The translations under genes were made by a program, and so were the position numbers. Shown one piece after another: positions 1 through 14,034 of a stretch of DNA of 64,000 nucleotides. The stretch is taken from positions 124,001 through 188,000 of the forward strand of contig NW_024104449.1 of NCBI RefSeq assembly GCF_003945595.2. The letters are read 5' to 3'. Each line of letters begins with the position of its first letter. Position 1 is the stretch's first letter. This DNA comes from Pipra filicauda. Lineage: Eukaryota > Chordata > Aves > Passeriformes > Pipridae. The notes beneath the pieces are model-generated. The model had not been told where the DNA came from. It did not search any database and was given only the letters and a program-made list of their open reading frames with translations.

Positions 1-2447
1 AGCAATGTTAGCAATCTTCAGTACAATCCATGCAAGAGTTTTTGTGTCACTTGCAGTCTGTGAAGAGGGAGTGTGACTGTATGATATGTCTGAAATGGCC
101 GATTACTTTTTGGAAATTACCTGGAAGCTCAGTTAATAGGTAAGTTTTTACTGTCATCTGCAGTCACTAATGATAATATTAAATCCTACTGTAAAACATG
201 GTAAGCTGCTGTACTCCTGGTATTTTACTTGGGAAGACACCTAACCCCAAACTTCTACATGGAGAATAACTCTGTAACAAAGCCCCTGAAATGTGGAAAA
301 CTGGAGTCTGTAATGACTCAGCTTAGACTGACATCCTGAGGAGCCTGGGACTGTGTTCAGAGGAGCTGGCTGCTATTTGCTGTGAGTTACATTTATTTCT
401 CTGTAGTCCAGGACTTCACCCATGTTGGAAAGGTCTCTGCTGCCCTGAATGTGGAGAGGCTTGCAGCCCCTTGGCTGACAGTCCTTGCTCACCTGGGCCT
501 CTTCATCCCCCTGATAGCTTTCAGGTTCTCCTTTGGGGTCAGACTTTCGTGTGTCTTCTGAGCTTCTGCTTTTACGTCTGTACATGATTTACAAAGGAAA
601 ATTTTGCATTTTGATGTGGTATTACATGTTTTTCAGAAGCCTTTTTGTCACTGCTTTGTTTTAAAATTCTTACTCTCTCTAGCTGCATCAGGATCTAGAT
701 AATCTGGAAATTTACCCTTGATTACATTCCCAGCGATTGCCTGGGAATCTGCACTCCTTCCCTCTGTCTTGTCTCTTAGGTGCTGTTTCTTAAGGACCTT
801 TACTGAGAAGCATAGTTGCAGGAGGAAGATTTAATGTTTGAGTCACTGCTTTTTCCTATGATGAATTCTGACTTTAACCTTTTTGAAAATATCATCACTG
901 TGTCTCCTAGACCTGCACCTCTTCCGTTTGAAATACTTGATTGTGTATTTGTCTTGTCTGCATATGTTGTAATAAATTGAACTGGCTGAAGTTCCTTCCT
1001 TACAGTATAATAGTAAATTCTTTGATTAGGTGTCTTTAAATTGTATTCAGTATCTGATAACTTTTACAAGTAAGCATTGCATCTCCTAGCTATTGCATTA
1101 GAAAATGTAAGTAGTAGTTTGTGTGAAAAAGCGTCATCGTAAAACATAAATATCAAAGCAAGTGAAGTGAAATTCAAAGCAAAAATAAAAATGTTCTCAT
1201 AGCTAATGACAAAATTATGTTTAGACTTCTTAATGAAGATTTTCTTGAGGCTGACATGAGTTCATGAAAAACTGTTTATTTTGCCAGTACACCTTTCCCT
1301 GACAACACTTTGTTTATAGACACTTCTAGCTGTGATGCCTCTCATGTTGTTATGCTGCGCACAAAAAAATTGCCATGATTTGTTTTGCACATGCCTCCAG
1401 TGCTACACCAGCCTCTAGCGAATACTATACTACTTCTTTGCTTACATTCAACTTCAGTATTTGCTTTAAAGAAATTTGCTTTTCACAGACTTGGTGAAGC
1501 CCTCCAGGGTTTGAAACTGAGCTTTTTCTCTCTCTGTGAGATCTGGTCACACCTTTCATCCTCCAAAGGGCTAGCAGATAGTAGCCTGTTTGTCTCACCT
1601 GCTCATAAATTTATGCAGACTGGGCAGCTGCTGCTTCATCCCTGAAAGTCCCTGCCCAGAGATGCCATAGATACTGCTGCCCTTTCACTCTGTAAATCAG
1701 AACTGAAAGCTTCTTTCCCACAGGACTCTCATCTGTCAGCTGGCTGTGCATGCTGAGCTGTTCTATTGTAGATCATTTGGAAAGCATCTCTTGGCCCTGA
1801 TGCTCAGAGGGACTGAGAGCCCCCCCCTTGTCCATGAACTCTGATGGGGGGGTGAAATGGCTTTGCAGGGTAGAGCCTGTCATGTCACAGGCTGAGATGC
1901 TCTGTGCTAGAAGGGGTGGCAGGTTTCCCCTGACCCAAAGAGAAGCAGGACTAAATTGTTCCGTTGTATTTTGCTTAAAAACCAAAGATCACTTATGACC
2001 TGTATGTTTTAAGAAAAATAACTATTAAAGGAAAAAAGTGTTCCATTTCTGGGCACAGGTGACAAGATAATGCAGTCCAGCAGTTTGATTAAAATAGCTT
2101 TTCTATTTTTAAGGGCAATTGCTTTAAAAGAATGTTTGGCTTTTGTGTGGGTGATAAAATCCCGAAAACCTCTCAGGATAGCACTTGGTTTTAGTGTTCT
2201 TGATGATAGGACAGTAACTATCATACTTATAGTCTTTCAAAGCATCACTATGAAATAAACCTACTGGACTAAATACATTCATTTGAATGAGGCATATTTT
2301 TGAGCACTTCAGTTTTACTTTTTAAATAGAAAACCTGATGCAAACTGACCTTTAACTCTCAATTGATTCCAAGCTGTTAGAAATTCAACAATTACGTTTC
2401 CAGTGACAACGTGAATTGCTGAATGTTCTGCACTGAAGTTCCAGAAT

Positions 2448-2474
2448 CACACACACACACACACACACACACAC
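2448..2474. repeat. (CA)13 microsatellite
   Basis: Perfect CA/TG dinucleotide run of 27 bp. Candidate polymorphic marker and potential Z-DNA former. Confidence 0.97.
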
Positions 2475-5064
2475 GTGACTCCCAGCCCAGAATACACCAG
2501 AGTGCAGACAGGAGCCTGGTAAAGCCATAGGAGACACAGGATGGATTTTGTTGACAGGTATAGGTCCTAACCCAGTGAGTTTGTTTATTCCTTCTGCAAC
2601 AAGTCGAAACAGTTTTGGTAACACTGTCAGCATGCCACTGCTGCTGTTGACAGCAGGAATAAACATCACCTGAAGGGTATGAGAGAGGCTGCCATGGCCC
2701 ACTGCCGTGAAAGGGAGAATCCTTTGTTTCCTATGCAAGATGGGCACTGCTGTTCTCATTGTGGGCTAGGCTGCTCTTACTATATTAAGACAGAGGAAGA
2801 AGATGAATTAGATGAATTGCTGTTAGTATGTTGTCTATTTGTAAGTATTTAGCCTAAAAATATTTTTTGTGTGTTTTAAGAGAGAACCCATTGGCTTTTA
2901 AATCCTGGCCCTGGAAAGAGTGCTAGAGAAGCTGGAGTTCTGTGGCCATTAGCCCTTGGTTCACATCAAGTTTTCCTGCTAGAAAAACTCTGTTATAAAA
3001 AATATATTAGCTTAGATTCTTTTATGAGCAGAAGCCTTAGCTGCTGGTGGGTTTGAAATATTATACTACCAGCACTCATAATATTGTAGTCGGTCATTTT
3101 ACATTGTGGTGAAAAGTAGTTGTAGGAAAGGAGAAATGAAAATTTAAAAGAAGTTCAGTTAGATATGAACAGTGTTCATATCTGATCAACTCCATATACA
3201 GAAAGAACACTTCTGCAGACAGTGTATTGACTCTAGATACTGAAAAGAGCTGTCTTCTGCATGCAGAGATAATTATTTCACATAAGCTTTTCCTTTTTCA
3301 AGTTTACCAAAGCCCCAGTCGTCACTTAGTATACGTGGATGTTGAATTACTGGGACCAAGTTTTTAGTCTGACATGATCAGGTAAGGCATTTCTGCCATA
3401 CAGAAATGGGAGTTAGTTTTATAGTGAGTAATTTGCACTTTCATTTGCAACTACTTGGAGTAAATCCTTATCTGCAACCAAAGGTTGCCTGTGCAAACAG
3501 CGACTTTCATGCTTGGTTTGCTCCCCATGGCAGGGGGAGCTGGTGCCTGAAAAATTGACTCTTACTTTAGGGCAGGTGCAGTTTAAACTTTGTCTCTTCA
3601 AATTATTCTCACTGGGGGAAAAGGTATTTTTTTACTTTCATATTTTAAAAATGCCAAAAGATATGCAAGCTGACTGCTGAGTTATGGAATGTGCCACAAA
3701 TGCTGCAGGTGGATACAGGCAGAGGGGAAAAGGAGAGGACAAACGGGCAAAGGGAACTGCACCATGGCTGCAAATACCACGATCATTCTGTTTCAGTCCC
3801 CTCGGCATCAGGAAAGTCAGACCACGAGTAACTTGTTGGAAGGGGAGAAGGGAAATGGCTGAAACGGGGTGTGTGATGAGGAGTGATGAAAGGACATATG
3901 CACGTTGCAGCTGGAATTGGTGTGAGGTGGGACTAGAGCACAGAGCCAAGATGGACTGGGCTGAGGATGTCCAGCCTAGCTACAGAAATGTCGCTGGGGC
4001 TCATGGATCCATTCCACTACAGGTTTCGATATTTGTGGGTGATTTTGATCCTGATTCAATGACTTTGGAGGGAAAAGTAAAACTTCACTTGAATGTTTCC
4101 TACTAGACCCTGGGAGATGTCTTCCCCATTACTGTGGGAGTAGTGGGTGATGCTGTGAACAGCCACTAGAACTTTTATTTCTCCCTTCTTTGATGTACCC
4201 AACCTTGGTGCTGCTGAGAACCTGGCTAGAAGAGAAAACAGCCCAGGATAGCTCTTAAAGAGAAAGACGGGCCGGGGAGAAGTGCTCTGGTGAGCAGACT
4301 GTGGTTTTCACAACCCTGGAGGCTGTGAAGTGAAGCTTAGTGAGGTGAGTAATCTCGGCCAAGGTTGCAACATCCCTGTACCAGAGGATATTAATCTAAA
4401 TTCTGCTTTGCCTTCATGTAAACTATTCCCCTCTGGAGCAGCCTTCGCTGCTGCAGCTACACATTTTGTTTCACAGACCCCAGACTGTCAAGCAACCTCA
4501 CACAAGCATGCGTTGAGCTCATCTGATTGAGCTACATGTGTTTACTTTGTTATAGGTCAACCACTTGAGCCTACCCTCAAGATGAACTTAATGTTTGCAG
4601 AGGAAGGGCAGCAGCTATGTAATACTGGAACAGGCAGAAAACAGAATCACAGCTTTGAACAATAGGAGAAGTGCTCTCTGTCTTTACTAAGTATATATTG
4701 TATATGAGGATATACAACTATAGAAAAAAATTACCACACTCTTCTGTGGTGTTTCACTAGAATATAGAAGTCTGATAGGAAAAATAGAAATTTCTCAGTG
4801 CCTGGAAACAGGATATCTACTAAGAAGCATGAATCTGGTGAATATTACAAAAATGGAGCAAAACACAGACATAAATGTTATTTATGAATATGGCTAAGCT
4901 TTCCATGTGCTTAAATGCTTTACCTGCAGTGGCTGATTGTGGTCATAAGCCAGGGACAGAAAAATGAACTAAGTGGCAGCAAACCTTTGTTGACAATAAA
5001 CCTCACTGAAAACACAAATAAAGCTTATTATGTATCTAAACTAAATTTGGGGTAACTGTAAGAC

Positions 5065-5097
5065 TGTTTTTGTTTGTTTGTTTATTTGTTTGTTTTA
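5065..5097. repeat. (TTTG)n simple repeat
   Basis: Imperfect tetranucleotide run TGTTTTTGTTTGTTTGTTTA and onward, interrupted once by TTTA. Confidence 0.85.
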
Positions 5098-7169
5098 ATG
5101 CCAGAAGAGCAGTAGCAAGGGCTTTGGTATGACTTACAACATTGTATACAAAACCCCTTAGCATCAACTCTTGTCTTAATAACACAAATCCATTTGTTCT
5201 AAAATGTTGCCATTTTGACTTGGGGAGACAGGCTTAATTGAACATACACTTTCTGCTCGTTTTCATCTTGTGAGATTTTAAATGGAAGATTTAAACGAGC
5301 CCCTATGTTGACTAGGTTGCTCATAATTGAAATCACAGAACTTAGTGCAAACAGAAGTTCAAGCTCTCTCTATAAAAACTAGCACAAGAATAAACACTGC
5401 TCTCTCTGGTGGCTTTTATTATTTGCATCCTAGCTTTACAGCTAGGAAGGTGAGGATTTGAGAAACAAGCATTAAAGGCTGAAAAGAATTCATTCAAGCA
5501 ACCCTAAGAAACCAGTATAAATGAAAAATTCCATGTCTCCTAGGCCTTAGGCTATCTTTGGGTGAAAAAAATTTGGATCGTGAGATGTTAGGAGCATACT
5601 TCTCAGTACTTCCAGTGCAAGCTGCTTCATAGACTTTCCACCTTTTGCTAGTTTCTAACCCTTCAAAATAATTTCCTAGGTGACCTGTCATGGTATTCTC
5701 CTATCTCCATACAGTTCTAGTTCCTTTTGTTGAGTGGCTGGAGCAATGTGGTGAACTTCCAGAGCTGAGGTGACAGATATGGTGCAATCCTTGTGCAACT
5801 CCTGCTGGGTTTGGCAGAGGGCAGCTCTTCCCATGACGGATGTGGGAAAGCAGCCCCGATGCTGGTGGGAGCTCCTGTTCTGAAATGCTGCAGGGATAAG
5901 GCTGGCATTGTGTCTTGCTCGCTGGACAGTGGAGTGCAGCCTATGTGTAACTTTTAGTCAACACAGGCACGCACAGATAATAGACCGTTTCAGCTGCCTC
6001 TGGGAGCTTCTGTTATAATCTGCCAGAAGATTCTTTCTATGGTTTAAACTCTGACATATGAGGAACGCCAATACTTTATATAGACAAAATGGCAGTTATT
6101 TGCCCTCAGGCAGCAAGCTAAAAATGATATTACCCTGTTGATGGATCTGGGTTTAGATAGTTTCAGCTGTAGTAAGTTTCTTCATTTAAACTCTGAAGAT
6201 GGCTGTGCCAGTCAGCTAAAATAAAAATTGCAGGGTGTCACTGGTTTTCCACTGATTTCGAAGTGCTTTGAATAAATCACCAGGGAGAAAAAATAGTTTT
6301 CTTATAGGGACTATTGCCCAGTGCAACAGTAATGGGCAGCCACTCTGCCTTACATAATGCAGCGGGATGAATGAACTGCTACCCAAACTCTGCTGACCCA
6401 AAGTCTGATGGTGCTCCAGTGGCTTCAGTGGCATTCGATTGTGCAGTGTTACTGAGTCTGCTACAGATAGTGACCCATACTGTAAAAGCCCTTGATGTCT
6501 GCAGCCAGCACTGCAGGAAAATTGCTGCTGCCCTGGGGGAAATTGTGTGTGATGATGAACCTCAAGGCATAGCTGGTGGTGCACACCCTGGGGCCACTGT
6601 CAGAGTATCATGCCCTGAGACAGGCGGAGTCAAGGGAGGACAAAAGTCTCGATATCAGAAGGCAATAAAAGTCTGCCTGCATCTTATCCACAAGATGAAA
6701 TTGATGTACTGCAGAGAATTGCTGACAATAAACAGCAAAAAAAATGCTGAACGTGAAGTGCTCAATTCTTATTTACAGCAAAGTAACTTTATATCCTCGG
6801 TGTGTGCAAGTGGTCCTCAAAGAGGAGGATACTGCAATAACTTACAGCCAATGTATACCTGTGTTAGTTTGAAAACGAGATTTGTAGACCAAACAAGTAG
6901 TTGTTTGCTGATTTTGAAGTTTCTCATACATTTAAGACTTGTTAAAAAATTCTAAAACCAGTTTAGTAGCAGCTTTAAACTATGAATTGGATAGGCTGGA
7001 GTTTTAAACTGTTTCAATCAAGAGAAGTTTCCTCGGAGAGACAGCTGATATTCTGTAGCTGGAAAAGACCACGAAGTGCCAGCCTCTGTGAAAAACCATC
7101 TCCAGTTTTAGTCAAACTATTAGCATCTAGGGTTGCTTGTTTGGTGAAGCCCAAAGTGATTGAAGAAAT

Positions 7170-7292
7170 AGAAACTCTGGGCCAGATTTTTATCTTTCTC
7201 ATATCAATGTAAATCAAGGCAAATTCTCCTCAAATCAGTGGAGTTATTCCAGGCTTACATAAGCTTAGCCAGTATCAGAATCTGATCCTTTT
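7170..7292. repeat. Old palindromic amniote interspersed repeat
   Basis: Contains GGGCCAGATTTTTATCTTTC, CAATGTAAATCAAGGCAAATT, CAGTGGAGTTATTCCAGGCT and TTACAT...CAGAATCTGATCC. The halves are imperfect reverse complements, in the style of a dispersed non-autonomous repeat widely seen in reptile and bird DNA (GTGTAAATCAGGAGTAACTCC type). The family name is not certain to me. Confidence 0.45.
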
Positions 7293-9390
7293 ATTTTCAG
7301 GCTACTGGAATTCCCAAAGTAAATAATGTGGACAATTGCTCAAATTCTGGTTATGGAATGAAGAAGTATTCTAGTAATAACCACATCAGTTAGATCAGGA
7401 AGAAAAAGAAGAGACAGATGGTAGGTAACGAACAAGGCTAATGAAAACAAATGAGCTGGGAGGAAAAAAGACAACTCCATGAAAATCTACAATGACATAA
7501 GCAAATTCCTTTAGACTGCAGCCAAGTATAGTTTGGGAAGCAAAGACAGAGATAAGACTTATATGAGCTGAATAAGTAATTTTCTCATGGTATCACCAAC
7601 CCAGTGGTTGCAAGTATAGCACTACTGAAGATTTTATTACCTCATCTGCTCTTGCTGCTAGCTGTTGTGTCAGTTCTTAGGACTGGATGAATACAAAGAA
7701 CAGCTAGAGCCTGCATCCACTCCTTCCTTATATCTGACCACAAAGAAATGTAAGATATCTGCTAGCATCAGTTACTGGGCAGTCAGTAGTAACTGCAGTT
7801 CTGTCCCTAAACTCCTAACAATGGATATACAGCAGATGAAATTATTTGATAATTATTATTATTTGAAAAAGCCCTACAAGTCTTGTTGTCTTCTAAAGAT
7901 CAATGTGAAGTTGTCTGTCTGCTTCTCTTTCCACTAAAAATAACATTTCTGAAGTTTGTCACTCATCTGTGAATCAAGAAAACTATAAAAATATGCGGAG
8001 CTGTATGTTCTAATATATGCTGAGTACAAGGCTTAAAATTACATCTTCCAATAGTATGTTATGTTTTGGTTATATCTGTGGTAGTGTAGGACGTATTTGC
8101 ATAGCATTTTATTTAATTTATGCAGAAGAATGTAAGTAAAGTAGTGTTTCTCATGCTACAAAGCTGTATCGAAGAATCCTTCCTGCATGGGTAAGCAGGA
8201 GCCTTTCTCTGGCTTACTGGCAGGTCAGCTGGGAATTTTCTCCTCTCCCTCAGAAGACAAAGAGGGTAAAACTAAACCTGGCCAGAGGAGATGGCTTCAC
8301 ACTGTGGGATTGACGCTACAGCCTTCCTGTGAAGTCCTATACCAGGAACTCCTTCAGAGCAGAGTGCTTTGCCTGCATCTGCTCTGGGGAGGTTGCAAGT
8401 GAGCATTGATTGATGTGGTATAATTTCATTGATGGTTTCCCAGATCCAGTTACCACAGAAAATCATTATTTTCTGAATCACTTCCTGCTGTAACGCAAAA
8501 CTCAGCTGAATAGAGCAAGAGCTGGAGAAGAAGGACACCAGCAACTGTACTTACTTTTAAGAGTGATTTCACTTTCATGAAATAATCTGCATACAATAAT
8601 GAAATTCTACGTTTGCTCAAAAATCCCTCTGGAAATCGCAGTAGCCCATTGAAGTGTGTACGTGGAGAGTGGCTCATTTAAAATGAGTAAAGCTCGCTTG
8701 AGTTGTCACAACTTACGACTTTACAACAAGATGGAGAAAGAAGTCTCAGCCACCAGTGGTTTTGCTGCATGACTAACCCTCAGGACACTGTTTTGCCTTC
8801 AGAAAGATAAATTTGCAGTCTGATTTGACGAGTGATAGAAAATACTGATGCAGCTGACCATGTGGGACTGATACAGAAACCCAGTGCTACAAGGTAGATG
8901 GTTGACCATAACAGTGACGTGCACCTTTTAATGGAGCAACAGGTGGTTGAGGAACTGGCCAACCAATTCTAGCATCAATTTTCCACTTGGTACTTATTTT
9001 TGCCAAACCAATTTTCCTATGAAGCAGCCCTAATGAAGTGAATGTCACTAAACTTCCACAATTGCTATTATTTCTGAAGGTCAGGCAGGCATACCATGTA
9101 GAAACACATAGGACAGCAGCAGTTTTCTCATGGCCTGAAGGCAAACAGTCTTCCCATGGCAAACAGGCCAGGAATTTTTGAAGTGGCCCCTGGGAATGGA
9201 TATGAATCCCAGCTTGGATGACTTTTGGGGTGGTGTGTTAGTGGGAGGGGATATACGTAGTCATATCTACGCAGGAGGATAGTTATAGCTAGGAGGGGAA
9301 TAATCATTTCCTCAGTATAACCTAAGGGCTGTGTAGGTAAGGGCAAAACTGGAGTGGCTGAGAGGCTCTTCAGCCAGCACAGTGGACTCA

Positions 9391-9690
9391 TAAGAGAGGT
9401 AAAGACTTTTTAACAGGGCCTGTAGTGATAGCACAAGACCTGACAGTTTTAAACTGAAAGAAGGTAGGTTTAGATAGGACATACGGAATAAATTTTATTA
9501 CAGTGAGGATGGTGAGACACTGGCACAGGTTGCCCAGAGAAGCTGTGGATTCTCCATCTCTGAAAGTGTTCAAGGCCAGATTGAATGGGGCTTTGAGCAA
9601 TACGGTCTAGTTGAAGTGCTCACAGCTGAGGCATTGGGCTGGATGATCTTCAAAGGTCTCTTTGAACGCAAACCATTCTATGATTCTATA
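9391..9690 (+). mobile_element. Short CR1 3' end
   Basis: About 300 bp of CR1 terminal sequence: TTTTTAACAGGGCCTGTAGTGATAG..., GGCACAGGTTGCCCAGAGAAG, GGATTCTCCATCTCTG, then the terminal CATTCTATGATTCTATA. Only the last codons of ORF2 and the 3' UTR remain. Divergent from the young copy, and the wording of the 3' UTR suggests a different CR1 subfamily. Confidence 0.92.
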
Positions 9691-10590
9691 CTGCTCCACC
9701 AAGGTATCACTGAAAAGTTCCCTGGATCCCTTCTCAGCTTTCTTCCTAGGTATTAACATTTTTTGCTGGGATGTATTTTTCCGGTAGTTTAGGAAGGAAG
9801 CAAAAGAATGAAATGTGAGGTTGGGATATGAAGAGTTTTTTACACATTTACACATATATGCATATATAACGTGTTTTGATGATTATACAGTTAGTTTTCT
9901 ACATCAGTTTCATGGAAGAGAAAGAATAAAGTGCTGAGAATGAGAACTTATCTTTGAAACCCTCATGAGAAACTTGGGAGCCAGGAATGGGAGCAATTGT
10001 TCATTTCCAGTTGCCCCATAGAGCACCCAGATTGCAAGGCCCAGAATTGTTCTGATCCATTCTTGCTGCTGTATCCCTGAGCTCTACTCACATTCAGAGA
10101 TCTTTTTGACTCTTTATGGTTTTTCAGAAGTGTTGGTAATATCAAAAGTATGCTCTGATCACCTGTTCCAGAGGGGAGGGTTCAGAGATGGCATCACACA
10201 CTTTTTTTTACCACTTAGATTATATTTATTGTAATCATGTGCACTATTTTAAGAAAACTTCTAGCTCAGCAGTTTTTATGGAACTGCCTGGATTGTACAC
10301 TTCTTGTCCAAATCCAAGGCAAGCTTCACACTCAATGTCACCTGCAAAGATACTGTGTGGAGGACAGGTCAGAGACAAAGGATAGAGCTGAAGGCCTGGC
10401 TTTCAGGACAACAAATTGTTTTGGGAAGGCCGATAAAGCTAACTGGCTTGATGCTGCCCTGTGCCTATGAGTCCTGCAAAAACCTCACATGGGGACCAAG
10501 GAAAATCTCTTACATTTCTACTGGCTAAATTTCAGACTGAAATATTTATGTCCCATTTTGCAACAAGTTCCAGGGAAATTAAACTGTCAG

Positions 10591-10625
10591 ATACCTATAT
10601 CTATATCTATACATATATACACACA
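10591..10625. repeat. AT-rich simple repeat (TATC/TATA)
   Basis: Short low-complexity run of CTATAT units followed by ACATATATACACAC. Confidence 0.7.
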
Positions 10626-13599
10626 TCTGGGAGAGCAAGCTCAAAGATTGCCCCGTTAAAGTCCATAACTTCTGTGGGGAGGTAGAAAGAAACAGATTAG
10701 TCTTCATACAACAGATACTCAGGGAGGAAGCCTTTGCTGGTCTAGAGATTGTGATCTAGACATAAACAGTAATTTGCTTCAGCACTAAAATGTATACCCA
10801 ACTGAAATTTGATTTTGCTGCTTCAGGCAAAAATTTGCTCCTATGATTTGTAACTACCTACATAACTACCTCTTTTAACTTCCTGTTTTAAGGATTTATG
10901 AAGATTTATTTCCTGTTCTCTCAGTTTGACATTCTAATCAAAATGGCCATTTAATTCCAATTTTCCTGCTAATTTGTCTATTTGCTGTGGTTTTAACCTC
11001 AGTTTGACTGGGTTTTAGGGCTTATTTGGAATAATATTAACAGCTATTCAGTCTTAGTGGCACTGTAACTCAGAGATCACTGAGAATTACCTCTACTTCA
11101 AATTTAAAGAGTAGGATAATGAGCCTGATTAAAATAATTAAGGGTACTGGAAATAACATTGTTAGGGAACATGGTTAAAAAGACTCTTAAGCATAACCAA
11201 AATAGAAAATTCTAACCCTGTTTCAGCCCCAGGAAAAAATAAAACTCCAAGCCCTCTAAATTCTTAGAGCTATATATGAAGTTGAGAATTGCATCTCTTT
11301 TGTGATATTAAGAACAGAGGTCCACCTCCTTGGGAGCATATTGCATGGCTCTTTTTTTGGAAGAACACGTCTCTTTCTTGTTATGTAAAGGTAGATGTAC
11401 ATGAGGAACCATTGTATATAATCCAGGATGGAAATTATAAGTGTAATTCCTTACTAATTCTTATGTGAGTGCTGATGAGAAGGTTGGCTTAATCCACTTC
11501 AAGGCAGGGTGCACCAGTGGGCTGATAAATCTCCTCTATCTGCTCCCAAAGGCCACTGCATCCTTCAGCTACACCAGCTACTGCCAATCCAACTGTGTCT
11601 TCTCCATCTCCTCACCTTCTACTCAGTTTAGGGGACTTGGCTTGGCCTTTACCTCCCATGGCTCTAAGACAGTTTATTGTAAGGTGCATTCTGTTCCATT
11701 TGGTGGTACCAAATGAGTCTTACAATGTGTCTGAACTTTTAGGTTCTGCTATGTTTTCTTTGTTCTTTCCTTGATGAGAAACTATTTCTGTAAAATATTT
11801 TAGCAAGGATGTGTATTTTTTTTTTAAGCTATAGCTATTTCTGTCTGTTTAAGTACAGGGAGAATAAGACCAGAGAAAGAGTGATACATGTGAATATTGA
11901 GATTCCCAAGGTTTTACTCCTGGTCTTTGAGGAAATTTTTTCCTACTTACTCTTAGCTCATAGCCTTTTCTATATCCTGAACTTAGGCAAAAAGAATGCC
12001 TCAAAGACAATGCTCAAGACCTTGGAGCTGTTTTGAACCAATTTATAGCATAGATGGGCCTGATATCCTCCAAGCATCTTGTGCTACTTTGATGTTTGGA
12101 CTGTTTGTCTCTTAAAAGCTGAAGTTCCAACCTGAAAGTAAGGAAAGGTTCTTGCACCTAAACATGGATACAGAAAGGGTTATTAATGAATGCTGCTTTC
12201 AGAGCACACAGTGAATCTAGCACAGTGGAGACAGTTACATGGAAATCTTCAAGCAAAGGTTATAATTATATGCCTGCAGATGACTCAGGATGCATAAAAC
12301 TACCTTCAAGCGTTGTTACTGAGTTATAACTGTTCTTCACTTTTAAACCAGTGTTGTCCAAGCTCTAAACAGCTGTGTTGGAGCAGATGCTGATATTTAG
12401 TATTGATACTTGGTTCTGACTGTTACCCAGTGTTAGAGTCCAGCTTCTGTATCGACTCTATTATCCAATGCGATACAACACAAAGACATAGGAAAAACCA
12501 GGGAAAATACTGATCCAAGGGAGGTGTTAAAGTGACATGCTGTTTGCTATTATTATTTACTTCACTGGATTTCTCCTATTGAGAAAGACTGAAACTATCA
12601 TCATATTTCATAGTTGGGACTTGCACCAGCAGTATGGTGAAAGTATAGGGGAAAGTTATTGTGAAAACATAGTAATGTGTCAGCTGCTGCAAGGAGATAA
12701 CAAAGGAGAGCAGTAGGAGAAGGGTGGATACCTTTCCCTCTCCATGATCCTTGTAAAGGTGACTTAACTTTATGTCCTTCCTTGAGGCAAGGCTGAGAAA
12801 GCCAGGAATGTTTTTTTTTTCACTAGGCTTTCTGCAGAACAGGAGATTTCATGCTGGGAATATAGCTGGGTAGGACCAGTGCATCTGAGGTAGGTGTCTG
12901 GTCTTTAAAGGAAGAAGAGCTGGGTCCACTGAATGATGCATTGGCTATTTCAGTCTGAAATGAAATGACCCTTCTCACAATCGTGGAAGGGCATGGGTTA
13001 TATTCACAAGTCTTGGTTTAAGGCTCATGGATACACAGTAGATCTGACATAAGCTGCTCTGCCGTGCTTCAGATTTCATAATCACAGGACAGTTGGATTC
13101 CTGACTGACTACTTTAGGCAGGAATTTTGGGTTCCAGCTTACGCCGGACATGTCAGAGACGTGCTGGCACTTTGAGATGTTGATTACATTACTGTCTCAC
13201 ATAAGGATTTCTGATTCAGTTATTGTGTTTTGTAAGTGATCTACACAGCACAGGATTAACTTTAATACCCACCAGAGTAATTATCAAAGCATGTGGTATT
13301 CTGATGACACACTTACAGCTTCACAAGAACGGATAGATGCTCTGCTGACTGTAGGCCAGAAAGTTAAAATCCTCAGTCTGTCAGCTGTAAAGAAACTCCT
13401 CTTATCTCTTCTCTTTGGGCCTATGCATAATTTTCAAGTTTGGAAAATGGCCTGTTAGGGAAGCTTGGTAGTATGAAAGTTTGGGGTTTTAGCCATTATG
13501 CAGGTACATAATGCAAACCCTTGCCTTTTCCACAGTCTAGTCAGGAGGGTTCGAGTCTCTTGAGCAGACTTCTGTTTTGCTTTCACAGAATTCAAACAC

Positions 13600-13640
13600 A
13601 AACCCTTGGACTTCACTGGCAGCAGGGTCAGGCCCAAGTG
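13600..13640. repeat. Possible fragment of the palindromic amniote repeat
   Basis: GGACTTCACTGGCAGCAGGG followed by TCAGGCCC resembles the arm GACTTCAATGGGAGCAGGATCAGGCCC, a word common in old amniote dispersed repeats. Only one arm is clear. Confidence 0.3.
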
Positions 13641-14034
13641 TTTGAGAGGGACCAGGAACCTCATGGTCACTGAATCAAGGGAATCAAATGCCTTGTTGTT
13701 CAGCTCCTTGAAGCTGCTGGCACTGTCCCATGAAGGGAAGAGCAGTCCTGCAAGGAAGACAGTATAAGCAGAAGTGGGAGACAGCCTCATAGAGCTAGTT
13801 AGGGTCAGTACTGTGATAGGCATGATATTTCATCAGTGGAAGGGTGTCTGGTACCTCTAGGAGCTTCCTTCTGGGTAACGGAAGTACACATGCTGCATGA
13901 GCTCCTCTGCATGCATGCAGGGAGATATGAGGAAGGTGTATAAACATGTATCCTTTATATGCCTTCCATGCACCTGAACCCTTATGTTCCTGTCTTGGTA
14001 GACTCCTTCTACCAGATGCTTTCTAATTTTTGAA

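Larger units (their letters stand above)
1..9390. other. Unique non-coding DNA
   Basis: No recognisable gene. Open frames are short and composition-driven; the longest (6,371-6,955) shows no family motif. Contents noted separately: one exon-like segment at 57-139, a C8/G7 inverted run at 1,820-1,852, the (CA)13 run, and an old palindromic repeat at 7,170-7,292. A CAGAATCACAG word at 4,642 is isolated and not a CR1 end. Confidence 0.7.
9691..14034. other. Unique non-coding DNA
   Basis: Between the first two CR1 fragments. AT-rich, no gene, no clear repeat apart from an AT-rich run near 10,600 and one arm of an old repeat near 13,600. A minus-strand open frame at 13,455-13,823 overlaps that repeat and has no family resemblance. 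Confidence 0.7.

Noticed and set aside
3303..3381. Exon-like segment between TTTTCCTTTTTCAAG and CAG|GTAAGG
   Set aside because: All three frames contain stops, so it is not coding; kept only as a possible pseudo-exon.
4642..4652. CAGAATCACAG, like a reversed CR1 tail
   Set aside because: Single isolated word without CR1 3' UTR or ORF2 sequence beside it.
6371..6955. Longest open frame (194 codons) outside CR1, plus strand
   Set aside because: No recognisable domain, no signal peptide, no splice or promoter context; length is possible by chance among many frames in 64 kb.
13455..13823. 122-codon minus-strand open frame
   Set aside because: Overlaps a piece of old repeat near 13,605 and resembles no protein family.
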